Shown: positions 26,993-43,245 of the stretch, piece by piece
How the letters are laid out: the number at the start of each line of letters is the position of its first letter
How positions within the stretch are numbered: position 1 is the stretch's first letter
Assembly (NCBI RefSeq): GCF_036898095.1
Contig: NC_090746.1
Span: 51,684,977 to 51,748,976, forward strand
Length of the DNA stretch: 64,000 bases
Direction of reading: 5' to 3'
Source: Palaemon carinicauda
Taxonomy: Eukaryota > Arthropoda > Malacostraca > Decapoda > Palaemonidae
Translations under genes and position numbers: made by a program
The notes under the pieces: generated by a model
What the model was told of the DNA's origin: nothing
What the model saw: only the letters and a program-made list of their open reading frames with translations
Databases searched by the model: none

Positions 26993-27374
26993 GTAAGCAT
27001 CCGCTTAGTCATGTCAATGTCAGAATCATATATAGGACTAAGGATTATACAAAATACATTCAGGTGAACATATCCTATGGTTTTTAGTCCAATTGTTAAA
27101 AGCAGACAGCCTATTATAAAAGAGAGATTCTCTGACATATAGGTTAGCCTATGTTTACTATTTTTTTCAGGTTAGCCTATGTTTACAATTTTTTTTCATC
27201 TTGCCAAATTATAAGATGGCATGGGTACCAATGTAGTTGTGTTGCATTGACACTGAAGAACGCTTGTGGAGAGTAAAGTTAGGTGCAACTGATTGTTATA
27301 ATAAAACTCGGACGTAAAATATCAGATATATTTTTTGTATTTTCATTTATGCTTTGTTTTATAATCTATCTCTA

Positions 27375-27446
<72 letters not shown>

Positions 27447-29828
27447 TGTATTGCCACATATTTAGTGTAAATGCATGTAGACTTTATATATAATTGATAG
27501 TAATTTCGTAAAGTGATGTCTTTAAAATTGTTATTTAACATGTTTATCACAGTAGAGCAAGCTTTCATACAAGAGAATATAGGTTAATAACAGGCTTATC
27601 AATACCTAGATGTGGTCTAGACAGCTAGGCTAATTCCAGACAGGCAACAATGTTGCCCCTTCAAAGGTTTTTATTCGACCTTATGGAGTCTTTATGTTTT
27701 CTTTTATCAGATTATGTAAAATATTTCCCCTTTAGTCAACATGATTATAGTTTATTCCTTGGTCTTTTAACATTTGTTTAGATTACTCCGGAAATAACTT
27801 AATGATAGGCCTATGTGGACCTTTTAATCATGTTACCCTCGGATGCTATCTGTTTTGTTACCAATGTGTAAATGGGTGATGATATCGGTATGTTGAAAAT
27901 ATATGGATTGGTGATAGTTGTGATATTTTGGAAACGCAATTATCGTGCACCATGTGATATATTTGGATGTGATCCTGTTGAAACATTCGTTTTGATCTGA
28001 AAGATATGTTTAATAGACATATGTATGGTTTCAGATTTGAAATTTTTCTTTCCTTGCAAGCAGATCTTATCTCGTGAAAAACACTTTCATTTAGCAAGGT
28101 TATCTACAATATTTCTACTTGCACATACAGTAATGTACTCGACTCTCCGAGACTGGAGCATATCAGTAAACCTAGGTCTATGCAGATTAGTCATCTGACA
28201 TTAATCCATTCCCTGCATAGTTTTGTCTTCTGAAGTCTTAACGTAATGTAAGAAATGAACTTTCAAAATGGTATACTTGTATCTTTGCTTGATCGATTGT
28301 GCCTTCAAATTAGTGGGGGCAAGAAAAAAAATAAACCTGTTAAGTCATTTGCCTTGTGATGATTGTGGGTGTTGAAACAAATGTCTTTTAGTTCTTGTTT
28401 ATCATATGATTTTACATTATTTTAGACAAGTTTCAGGAATGTTAATGAAGTAAAGTCTGCTGTGACAAAACCAGAATAAAAGTATGAAACCATGTTGACT
28501 GGTATCGAAAGAAATTTATATGTCGTCCCAATGATTAGGGGAGTTTCCTGTTTTTTTCACGTAGATCTCAGTGCTCATTATTATACAAAGTAACTGCTTA
28601 ATTACTCATTATTATACCAAATTCACTGCTAGGCTTATTCTAGCCTTATTCTCCCAGCTTTAAAACTAGGCAAGGGCGTTGGAACCTTTAGTGTGTAATA
28701 TATTTATTTGCTCGTTATTACTAATTATTTTTGTCATTAGTGTTGAGGAAGAGAATTTCATGACTCATTATCTCTTACGAGTATTACGGGAAGCCGGTGT
28801 ACGTGACGTCAGTAACTCCTTAATTAGGTGCTCTCTGTTATAAGCTATACGTATGTATTCGTGAACCGAATAATGTGTGCATCATTTTTATTGTCGGTGT
28901 TCGTGATTATTGATTTTGCAGATTTTTCTTTTATCTGAACTTTAAACCGTTTTATTGACCACCGGTTTTTTCTTCTAAGTTAATTCATTCGATTTGCTGT
29001 TGGTCTTTATAGAAATTTTCTCGAACTCTCGTTTGTCGAATTGGTTTCCCCATTTAGTGTTCGTGTTTTATAGATGGAATTAAGAAAGTTTGTTCTAGTT
29101 GTAAGTGGTATACGAATTCCCACTGCCAATTCGGATGAATTAACTTGTAATATATGATGGAAATTCTCTCAAGAAAAAAAAATGTATGTAGGCCTAAACG
29201 TTTCATTGAGCTAGAGTTGTCCACCTTTGCTTTGCACATGGCCTATCTGACGTGAGGCCTATACAAGGGTGTTTAGAAATGTAAAGGCGAGAGGCGAATA
29301 GAATAACCCAACCCAGAGTAGGATTGATCTATGCTTGGTGTGTTTGTGTTTGGAGGGTGTTGTATTGCTTGGGGCCTCCTCGTCCATTTGCACTCGCAGG
29401 GGCAGCTTTGATCGATTCGGTTATGCCCGAACTGCAGCAGAGGCACGCCCACTCATGGAATGAGCTTATCACGGATCTTGGAAAATATTCGAATGTTTCG
29501 GTGGAAACTTGATAAGAAATGGGAGAATGAATGGCAATATTAATCCTTTATCCAATGTATGAACGATATTAATGAAATATTTCATATCACTAATATTCTC
29601 AGAGCATCATGTTACAACTAGGAGATCTTTCCAAGTTACAAAGAGTAAACCCCTTTTCCGTGAAGTGCTATTGTTTTCGTAACTGCATCATTTCATCTAC
29701 GAAGCATGGTGATAGTTATAGAGGAGTGAGGTATACGTCCGTAACCCCTTATACACAATTTTAGTTAATCTAGGTTAGCCTACATAATTAGGTTTGTTAT
29801 TTGAAACTTATGCTTAACTTTATCGCAA
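26993..29828. other. Probable intronic DNA with one (TA)n array
   Basis: It includes a direct duplication of about 33 bp at 27138-27198 ('aggttagcctatgtttac' twice, each followed by a T-rich patch) and (TA)n at about 27375-27443. No further exon with matching splice phase was found. A GC-rich patch at 29380-29515 was considered and rejected. Confidence 0.45.
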
Positions 29829-30069
29829 TAACGCTGTTTAGCAAAAGAGAAACTGTTGGCAACGCTGCCTGTAAAACAAAGTCGCTGAGCTTGTAAACAC
29901 GTGATCAAAAGCATTTTTATTAATCCTGCAAAGTGGTGTTAAGCAAATATTTTATATACAACACTTTGTAGGTTGATATAAGGTGCTATTTATCACGAGT
30001 CTGCAACTTAGCGACTTTGATTTACAGTCAGCGTTGTCAGCAGTTTCTCTTTTGCTGAATACAGCGTTA
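29829..30069. repeat. Long foldback (inverted repeat) of about 240 bp
   Basis: The left arm from 'taacgctgtttagcaaaaga' (29829) pairs with the right arm ending 'ttttgctgaatacagcgtta' (30069). The centre is near 29950 ('aaatattttatat'). Arm identity by eye is about 80%, with small indels. No ORF is present. It looks like a MITE-type foldback or a hairpin RNA source. Confidence 0.8.
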
Positions 30070-30251
30070 CCTGGTATACTGTGCATCTTACGGTCCCAGC
30101 TTCCTGTGAAGTGTACTGGAATTATTAAGGCCAACTGTACACCGAAGCTGTTTAGTTAACACTCATACCTTGACCAGGATTTGGAAAATTTTAATTTTAT
30201 AAGTTGGAACTTGGGTGGCCGAATCTTTTATGACTGCTACCCTAGTTCTAA

Positions 30252-31928
30252 CCAAAGACTATACTGAAGGAAGATAGGAAGGCTCAAAATAGAATGTTAA
30301 TACACTATTTGGCAACTCCAAAGTGAATGCAATAGTTTGACCGCTCGGAATTTAGATGGCGTTGTAGGTATGTCGTTTGTCGTCTGTTTGTTTATATTCA
30401 GAAATTGACAGTTGACACAAACGAAATCATGGCGCCAGCAGTGAATAGTCACAGTGTGTTTTTTTCAATAAACGAAAAGAAACCGATCCTCATTAGGTGT
30501 TTCACAGGTTCCCCAAGGACAAAGAACGGTGAGTACTAACAGTATAATACATGAAATATGTGCTACTAATGAGTAAGCCCTAGTGATATTGGATATAAGA
30601 TTAAGGCTAGGCATCCGCAATACACTTTTCTCAAACTTTTATTTGGTCATAAAGCTATTGAAATAATGTATTTCTCAGGACCTGACATATTTGTCGTTAG
30701 GAACATGTTTAGTGGTATGTATTATATTTAACTTTGATTTAACTTATAAGTGTATGAAAATATCAGCATGTTTGCACACCTAAGTAACATTACAGGAGTA
30801 TACTGCTTCAACATATTATTTTGTTACTGTTTCTTGTCTTCTTATTTTTTTTTCTATTTCCTAAATAAAGACTACCATTTTACAGTATTTGTAAACTGTA
30901 TTTGTTTGTATTTGTATTTTCATGAACATTGAATGTGTGTTTACTGTCTGTGCTTTCTATGTTTGCATACTTGCTTTGTCTTATGTTTGCGCGATGTATT
31001 CAATTCATGAAGAAATCTTTTTTTTTAGTATTATGTTTTCTCATATTTATAATAATATTAGAGTTTATTTGGATGTAATTCATGATGGAATTTTAGCTTG
31101 CTTGTATGTTATTATTTTTTTTTTGTTTTTACAATTTTTATATGCACGATATTATTTACTGTTAGTTTTCTTATGTACAATTTATGAAAGTTCCTTATAT
31201 GTGATTTATCTTTCATTTTTGGTTGGCTTGTATACTACCTTATTTCCATCTCCATCCCCTTTTGATTATATTTATGTGTGATTCAATTTAGTGAGTTATT
31301 TTATTCCTTTTGTTTGTATATCTATACATTTATTAGTTTATATTACTAAAGAGTTTATATGAGTCCATCATGCATTTCCGTTTCAATAAAAGAAAATTAC
31401 AATTGTGTTTTATATACACCTAATATCATTCTACAATGGCCTACAATCTGTAATCAAATTGCCTACACATCACAGTATGTTTTACTTTATTGGAACGTGA
31501 TATTGTATAGAATATTTAAAAAGAATTGTAATATACAATACTTGAAATTGCTAGAAAATCAACTAAATTATAAGACATAGCTATTAAGTTTCTGAAAAAA
31601 TCTGAAAAAAAAAAACAGACTGAGAAACATAAGGATATGTATTCTTAATCTATAAATGTACATATTTGTAATATTACAATTTAGTTATCTAAAATTTAAG
31701 AACGTCATAAATATAAGAATAAAATATACTGACGTAGTAATGCAAATTATTTATAATCGAACTCCATCCTATATTCCCGTAAGGATTGCGGCTCTGAATG
31801 TTTAACCGCTCACTCAATAGATGGAGCCATTCGTTTCGGATGGGAGTATCTGGCATCTTTTCATAGCACACTCATTTGAGTGCTATTAGGCTCAGCTTTA
31901 CTATCTTCCTTCAGTATATAGTCTTTGG
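30252..31928 (+). mobile_element. 1.68-kb TIR DNA transposon remnant with a THAP-like exon
   Basis: The left terminus CCAAAGACTATACTGAAGGA (30252) and the reverse complement of the right terminus (ending 31928) match over about 38 bp, with one 2-bp indel and a few mismatches. Both ends are flanked by TTCTAA (30246-30251 and 31929-31934), a candidate 6-bp target duplication. A THAP-like exon lies near the left end. The interior from 30550 to 31880 is AT/T-rich and has no recognisable transposase core. THAP domains are known in P-element and Kolobok-type transposases, but the TIR sequence and duplication length do not decide the family. Confidence 0.65.
30440..30528 (+). pseudogene. THAP-like zinc-finger exon remnant
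   Basis: The frame gives SQCVFFNKRKETDPH, a stop, then VFHRFPKDKER and a consensus donor 'cg|gtgagt' at 30528/30529. FHRFPKD followed by basic residues is a hallmark of the THAP domain between its zinc-binding cysteines and the conserved W. The in-frame TAG and a second upstream stop (30446-30448) show decay. An alternative frame starts with ATG at 30429 (MAPAVNS) but loses the THAP motif. Confidence 0.45.
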
Positions 31929-32290
31929 TTCTAACCAGAAAGATTACATATGCTTCTAACCGAGAAAGACATATGTACAGCTGGCGGTACTCTTAACCGG
32001 GATAGGATCACAGGTTAGGGTCATAAATGGTAACTACTCTTAACCAGGGTAAGATCATAGATGCTAACTACTCTTATGGATGGTAGGATCATAGATGCTA
32101 ACTACTCTTTACCAGGGTAGGATCATAGATGCTAGCTACTCTTAAACGGGGAAGGATCATAGACACTACTCCTATAATAGTCAGGGTAGGATCGTTGGTG
32201 CTACTGTTAGCCAAGGTAGGGCCATAGGTGCTATCTTAACCATGGTAAGATCATAGGTTCTACTCTTAGTCTGGTTAGGATAATTTCCCA
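31929..32290. repeat. Minisatellite, period about 35-40 bp
   Basis: Eight to nine diverged units have the core 'actcttaaccagggtaggat' followed by 'catagatgcta'. The unit sequence 'ttctaaccag' begins exactly at the right end of the 30252-31928 element. A similar piece ('gctaccctagttctaa') lies at its left end, so the transposon appears to sit inside the minisatellite. Confidence 0.85.
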
Positions 32291-33151
32291 CACATGACTC
32301 CCATTGCATGTAAGTTATTCACGATCTAATGTTTAACAGTATACGAATTTTTTCCTTCGAATAAGTTACATATTTAGGTAGTCTATACGTATTTTTAATT
32401 GGCTCAATGTGCATTTGAATCCACAGCAATGGTTTTCTTGTAAGCTGTTTATTCTATTTATTAGATCTTCAATGGCTAAGTAACACGCTAAGAATAGGAT
32501 TTCAGTATTTGTTAAAAAATGAAAGTCAGTTTGTCCGGACCAAAAGTAAAACGTTTACGTATCGAATAGTGTTAGTAAATATGTGCATTATAAATCGTCG
32601 AAAAATGTAGTAAATCTGTATTATTGTAAAGGAAAACCAATACTTTTCCCTTCTACCTATCCACGCCATAGTCCAATAAGGCCATGGACTCGGTGGGGGG
32701 GGGGGGGGGATAGTCCTGTATAATCTAGAACACACCGGGTCTCTTGGCTGTGATGTCCTTAGAAATGATCCTGTTTCATATAAAGCCAACATGATATAGA
32801 CCTCATGAGATCTTTAATGGTCGCGAAGCGTTTCAACTTTGGCGTGAACTGGGAATGAATTTGAACCTCTGGTCCAAACGAGGGTGATTAGAAAGAAAAA
32901 GATAAGCAAAGAGTAGTATTACGAAAGGACAGGAGAACCCATTGAAGATGATGAATAATTAGATTGTAATATGTTATTTTATAAAAATGGAGGAGGTTCA
33001 GCATGAGATTGAAACAATACACTAATAACAGATTTTAAAATTATGACAAATCTCCATTGTAAATATTTATACTGTAAAACGTCTAAAGTATGCCCATAAT
33101 GTTTATATTCATATGTTCATGATATTTGGTGTAATATTGTGTAAGTTCTCT

Positions 33152-33154
<3 letters not shown>
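32291..33154. other. Unique DNA with a G15 run
   Basis: Contains G15 at 32695-32709; no gene recognised. Confidence 0.45.

Positions 33155-33217
<63 letters not shown>
33155..33217. repeat. (CT)n microsatellite
   Basis: About 63 bp of CT on the plus strand. Confidence 0.97.

Positions 33218-35977
<2,760 letters not shown>

Positions 35978-36047
<70 letters not shown>
35978..36047. repeat. (CT)n microsatellite
   Basis: About 70 bp of CT, followed after 12 bp by a short (GA)n, so a small CT/GA hairpin is possible. Confidence 0.96.
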
Positions 36048-36050
<3 letters not shown>

Positions 36051-37114
36051 GTGAAGAGGAGAGAGAGAGGGGAAGGGTTTACCTAGTTGAGGCTTGTTAA
36101 GGGAACGGTCAGGGTCTGTCCCAAAAGCGTGAGAACACTTTACATTATGAATGAACGCCGCCCCGGGGGGATCCGAACCGAATGGAGGGAAAAAGTGAGG
36201 GAGAGGGAGACCGGTTGATAAGGGTAAAGTGGAACTGAACTGCAAGAGAGTATGTAGACTAAGATATTGCCTGATTTTCATGTTATACCAATAGTGCCTG
36301 GTTTTTGTAAATTAATTTGCCGTTGCTGTAACTCTTCTAGAACGTTTATTCTCTACACTAGATAGGTTTTAAATAATTGTGAAAATTAGAGTAACTTGCA
36401 TAAAATACTGTATATTTATTGAACTCTGAGTACAATCTCCGTAATTTATTCTATGAAAAAAAAAACATCTGACGTTTAGATAAATATAGAAATTAGTATT
36501 CTTTCTCCCTTGATTTCCAACAGTTTTTATACACAGAAGTATTCATACACAAAATTACTATGAATATATTTTATTACTGCTATTTATGAATTTTTTTAAA
36601 TGTACAATTAAAGTCTTATTTTGCTAAATATTTCTCTTCTTATACATGTATAAGAAATTATATGTAATTGTAGCGATAACGATGTTGATGGCATTCTTGT
36701 AGCTGGCTTAACCAAGATCTAAAAGATACTATATTTAGGTTTTGGTCCTGTGAATTTGAGACTTATTCAAGAGTTGCTTTACGCTAGACTTGCCTAGGCA
36801 TATATGTATAGCCAGCTAATTGGGGTCTGGTACGAGATTACGGTAATAGATAGTGCCTGATACTAAAACATCCCTTTCCTGATATTCTGTATGTAAAGGC
36901 TTCCCTGAAATAGGAACGTTAGCATAGGAAAATAAATCAAGTAGGCCTACATGTAAGAAGACTAAAGAAGAGGTCTTCTTTCAGGACAGTGATGGAAAAG
37001 ACCGGTTTAGTTCAGGTCTTAGTTATGCTAATGACAAGCAAATTGCTACTAAATATTAGATGCTCACCGGTTTTATGTTTTGTCATTATAAGTAAACCGT
37101 TGTTGAAATTGTTT

Positions 37115-37118
<4 letters not shown>
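36048..37118. other. Unique DNA, no gene recognised
   Basis: The first ~200 bp (36060-36250) is GC-richer, then AT-rich. Nothing can be assigned. Confidence 0.4.

Positions 37119-37166
<48 letters not shown>
37119..37166. repeat. (CT)n microsatellite
   Basis: About 48 bp of CT on the plus strand. Confidence 0.96.
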
Positions 37167-37169
<3 letters not shown>

Positions 37170-37359
37170 GTGTACTATCATATGCTGTTTTAATTAAAGT
37201 AGAGCCCATTATACTATGCAATTCTTTTAAATTGATAAGTGCAATGCCGTCAAAATCAAATATGAAAGTTGAGATACTTTCTAGTTTACGTAAGTGCAAA
37301 CGTGGAGCAATATTAGATATATACATAAATATGTATATACTGTACATTATACATAAATG

Positions 37360-37530
<171 letters not shown>

Positions 37531-37532
<2 letters not shown>

Positions 37533-38159
37533 GATATACATATGTATGTTGTAGGTGTCTAAAACCTATAATGCATAATTGTGATTAGTGTACATTTCTA
37601 TTAGAAGGGCTCTGTCCTGGTATTATGAAGTGAGGATAGACTGTAGAAAATCGTATTGTAATCCATGAAGAAAATATATAGCGTTCAGTAATTATAGCCT
37701 GAATAAATCTAATTTCCGCGCTGAAGTTTCGGAAATGGAACCAGCATTGCCTCCTTTGTGCTTTCTGTGTAATCAGACAAATCGTGCGTGCTGGACACGG
37801 CGAATGGACCGATGTGACAAGAGAGACAGATACGTTTATCTTTTATTCACAGACAGTTGCTCAAACGCCATTGGTGATCGATTATTGCATGGGTGCATCG
37901 AAAGAGAAAATTAAGCTTCACGTTCATTAATGGACACTAAGATTTTTTAACGCTGTGTAATGTTGTGTAGCAATACAGGCAAACCTAATTAGATTGAGTT
38001 TTTGCAAAATCTAAAATAATAATTTGTGTCTATTCATTAGATCTCATGCTACTATGATATAATGATGATATTATAGTTTGTACATGCGAATGTTCAATTC
38101 CAATAGTAGAGGAATAACGTCTTAAGGATATATATGTTTAAGTTTTATAATATTTTTTC
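37531..38159. other. Unique DNA, no gene recognised
   Basis: No exon or element end is supported. Confidence 0.45.
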
Positions 38160-38194
38160 TTTATTCTCCCTCTCTCTCAATCTTAGATTTTATG

Positions 38195-38257
<63 letters not shown>

Positions 38258-38306
38258 CAGGTTTTATAAAAAAAATCTTTTTTTCCCTCTCCCAAGCTTA
38301 GGTTTA

Positions 38307-38367
<61 letters not shown>

Positions 38368-38415
38368 AGGTTTTATAAAAATTTCTTTCTTTGTTTTCCC
38401 TCAAACTTAGGTTTT

Positions 38416-38471
<56 letters not shown>

Positions 38472-38472
38472 C
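38160..38472. repeat. CT-array higher-order tandem repeat with 50-60-bp spacer
   Basis: The spacer 'gttcaggttttataaaaa' followed by a T-rich stretch and 'aagcttaggttta' occurs at about 38255-38307 and, diverged, at 38362-38421. A partial copy ('tcttagattttatgat') lies at 38181-38196. Each is bounded by (CT)n. The structure parallels the arrays at 1-975 and 14300-14697, with unrelated spacers. Confidence 0.88.
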
Positions 38473-39974
38473 ATGTTAAGAAATTGATAAAAAGTTCCTT
38501 TGATCTTAATCTGTTTTGTAGCACGAGAAAAACGTGTTGCCCCTAAGCTTCAAAACCCTCAGACAATAAATCTATTTGAAATAATGGGTTTGTGATAACA
38601 TCGAAAGTCCTGTATAGCACACTACAAGTCACTCCCTTAACATCCAGTAGGCTTAAGCGAGAGAACTACCTGTCCTTGTAAATCTCACCTGTAGTAATAG
38701 GTATCATAAATAGGCCTAATCCTCTGCGTGTGCGATTTTCTGCTTGAGTAGCTATGTGGTTAGTTAACAGTTAATTATGGTTAAGCTATTACGGTATTAA
38801 TTGTGTTTGTTATAGGATCTTGTTGTATAGGCCTTGTTGTGTATCTGTTACATTGTTTCCTTTTAGTTTTTGTAAAAAGGTATTTTTTAGGATTTTAGAT
38901 GCTAGATATACTGTTTCACCAAACGAGTAGATCATGTAACGTTTGCAAACCTTGGAGAGTAGATAAAATCACATTCTTTGTCTGCTCTTCTATGTGTCAT
39001 GCATTGTTATAGATATAACTAAATTGATTAACATTAGCAGTCCGTATTTGACACACAGGTTAATGAACCCAGTGGATTTATTATGACCTGGAATCAAGTA
39101 CATTATGATATTTTCAAGGTCACAGGTAGAGACATAGTATAAGCACAACATCAGGATATTTTGTTTAAATCCAGAATTCAGAATCATAAAGTCATGATTT
39201 AGGAATCGTGCAGATACACGATTTTCATAGAATATCCTAATTCTTTTGCTTATATGACCTGGTGTTGGGGTCTAGGATGTCATTCAATGCAAGGTTGCAG
39301 CTGTTGGTAAACCCCTGTAGTTGCATTACGAAGTAAATGTTAAGGAGCTAGATAGCAAGATGAAAGAAAGATAGCGAGAAGGGAGTAATCCTGATCAAAA
39401 GTCAAGGTCAATGAAAGGAAGAAGGAAGTTTATTTATGTCTAGATAGTAGAGAAAATGTAAGAGTTGGAGTAGCTCCTATTAAACATAGAATTGCTTAGG
39501 ATCTAAGAGTTTAGCAGTGTCTTTTCTGCAATCATTTAAACGTGTAATAATAAGGAGATATGGAATGAAATGATGGGGGCCATTTAAAATCAGTTCCATA
39601 ATTTTAAAGTGGAAGAGATGGCGAAGTCCACTTATATAATGAGTGCAATACGATCATAGGCCTTGTCATGACTTCATATCCAAGGTATGTGTAAGTAGTT
39701 CAAGGTTTCTGGAACCGGTGGAAGGAAGAAGTCATTTATTAGCCCACGTGTCTTCAGTGAAGAGTTAGAAACTTTTGATAGCACTGGATATGTCAAAACC
39801 CTTACCAAATGCCATCCGAAATAAGGGTCAATGTCAGCGAATTGTTCGGATATTGGGAGAGATGGTGTCATGAATTGCTTTTCACCGGTTTATGAACAAA
39901 GTCCTGAAAGTAAAAGTTAGAAGGAATTTCTTGTTTGAGTCATCTCTCTTATCTAATAAAGAGCAAGTATTTAG

Positions 39975-39975
<1 letters not shown>
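38473..39975. other. Unique DNA, no gene recognised
   Basis: A minus-strand open frame at 39674-39871 has no recognisable domain or splice context. Confidence 0.4.

Positions 39976-40048
<73 letters not shown>
39976..40048. repeat. (TA)n microsatellite
   Basis: About 73 bp of TA, adjacent to the second copy of the dispersed repeat. Confidence 0.97.
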
Positions 40049-40051
<3 letters not shown>

Positions 40052-40262
40052 ACGCTGAACGGGATTGTCAAACGTATGATTACTCAGTCTTTCCCCTTTC
40101 TTAGGGTAGTGGTAGAGGGAGTAGTCATACCCTGGTGAGTGGTGTTACTCCGAGAGGTGGTTGGGAAAGGGGAGGGGGTGGGAAGGTTTGAATCTGTATA
40201 TACAGTACATAGCGATCTAAATGTTTAACCCTCATTTTTGATGGGTCGTGTAGTTCATAATA
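40049..40262 (+). repeat. Dispersed repeat of unknown class, copy 2
   Basis: It shares ordered blocks with 11500-11765: 'tcataccctggtgag', the G-rich 'ggaaaggggagggggtggga', 'ttgaatctgtata' and 'catttttgatgggtcgtgta'. As in copy 1, a (TA)n array lies just upstream. Confidence 0.6.
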
Positions 40263-40511
40263 CACGAAATTAAAAAATTAGATATCACTGGGTCTGTCCG
40301 GACCCTGACCTATGCAAAAGGTCAAGGCCAAGGAGACATTAGGAGCATAGCCTATAACTTCAAGTTGGTTATGATGTAGAATCTCACACTCAACATACCC
40401 CGAGTGTGCAATAGGACCTGATACAATTAAAGGTAAGACAACTTTCTTTTCGAGCATAACTTGTTGGGGATGTGTTAGTAAGTTACATGGATTCATTTAA
40501 TACGATTAATG

Positions 40512-40513
<2 letters not shown>

Positions 40514-40573
<60 letters not shown>
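40514..40573. repeat. (CT)n microsatellite
   Basis: About 60 bp of CT on the plus strand. Confidence 0.97.
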
Positions 40574-40576
<3 letters not shown>

Positions 40577-41118
40577 TGTGCCAGTATTTCATATTGTGTT
40601 TACGTTCCAGAAGTTGCAAGAAAATACTTGGGAATTTTTGCTTTTTGATTTTTATGTTTCAGTTTGGCATATTTTTTCACTCGTAGATGAACAGACTGAT
40701 TTTTCAAACTATTGTTTCAAGGTTATATTATGAAGGGTCCATTTAAAAACTGACGGGAAATGTTATATTCACAGATGAAATATAGTGTTTTTTTATATGT
40801 AATTATAACACTCCTGTCGCCTGTAATTACAATAATTATAACTTCTGATTTATAGAGGGTGGAGGTTGCCAAACATACTTATTATCTGGACTTCCTAAGT
40901 TGTGTATGCGTTTTCGTTCTTAGCATAGCTGAATGAGGCTTTACAATACCAATGTACGTAAAGGTTTATCTTCAAGGTTTGTATGACGACATCTTTGTAA
41001 ACACTTGTACTTCATCTGTGTTGCCAATGACCTACTTGGTCAAATAAGGTTTATTTGGTATGTCTATAATGCACTGTGAGGTGAGCATTTAAGTAGGAAC
41101 ATTCTTTCATACTAGTAC

Positions 41119-42478
<1,360 letters not shown>

Positions 42479-42491
42479 GTATACACACACG

Positions 42492-42554
<63 letters not shown>

Positions 42555-43064
42555 ATATATATATGTGTGTGTGTGTGTGTATCAATATATAAAGAGTTGT
42601 GTATTATTTTTTACTTCTATATCTCTTGAGGCTCTTGAAAACCAATCTACAGTTCAGTTATCATGTTTCTTATAAAAGAATGATTAAGCTAAACGGAACG
42701 AATCAATCATATAAAAGTATGAGACTTTGATCCTCAAAGTATTCATATATAAGGCACTATACAGTATAATTGAAAGACTAAAATTACCAATAACAAAGTT
42801 GCCCTCTCCAGCTAGCCTTGCTCTGCTGCTGCAGTGGGGATTACGGTCTTATAAATAGCTAGGAATCAATATCGCGGTCCGCAACAGAGTTGACCTAAGA
42901 ATTCGCATAAGAGAGGCCAAACGATTTTAGAAGAAAGCTCGATAGTTATGTTGGTGTTACTTCTGCAAGAGGTCAGCTTTTTGCAGGAGAATTTTCACAC
43001 CGATCAAAACTAATATTTCGTAGTTGACCGTACCATATGACCACTGTTATGGGTGTGTCTGTAT

Positions 43065-43130
<66 letters not shown>

Positions 43131-43176
43131 ATATATTTATTTGCATGTGTATGTCTACACAAACACACACACACAC

Positions 43177-43243
<67 letters not shown>

Positions 43244-43245
43244 TA
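42479..43245. repeat. Two (CA)n(TA)n(TG)n compound microsatellites flanking 480 bp of unique DNA
   Basis: The first is CA-TA-TG at about 42482-42580. The second is CA-TA-CA-TA at about 43065-43245 and ends 'tatacagtata'. The CA and TG halves of the first array are mutually complementary and could pair across the TA centre. Confidence 0.93.

Noticed and set aside
29380..29515. Next exon of the signal-peptide gene, after a 'ttgcactcgcag' acceptor
   Set aside because: Joining in phase 1 gives a stop codon after three codons, and there is no clear donor.
30922..31281. 119-codon hydrophobic open frame inside the THAP element
   Set aside because: The plus strand here is T-rich, which gives F/Y/I/V/L-rich frames by composition. 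There is no domain or conserved motif.
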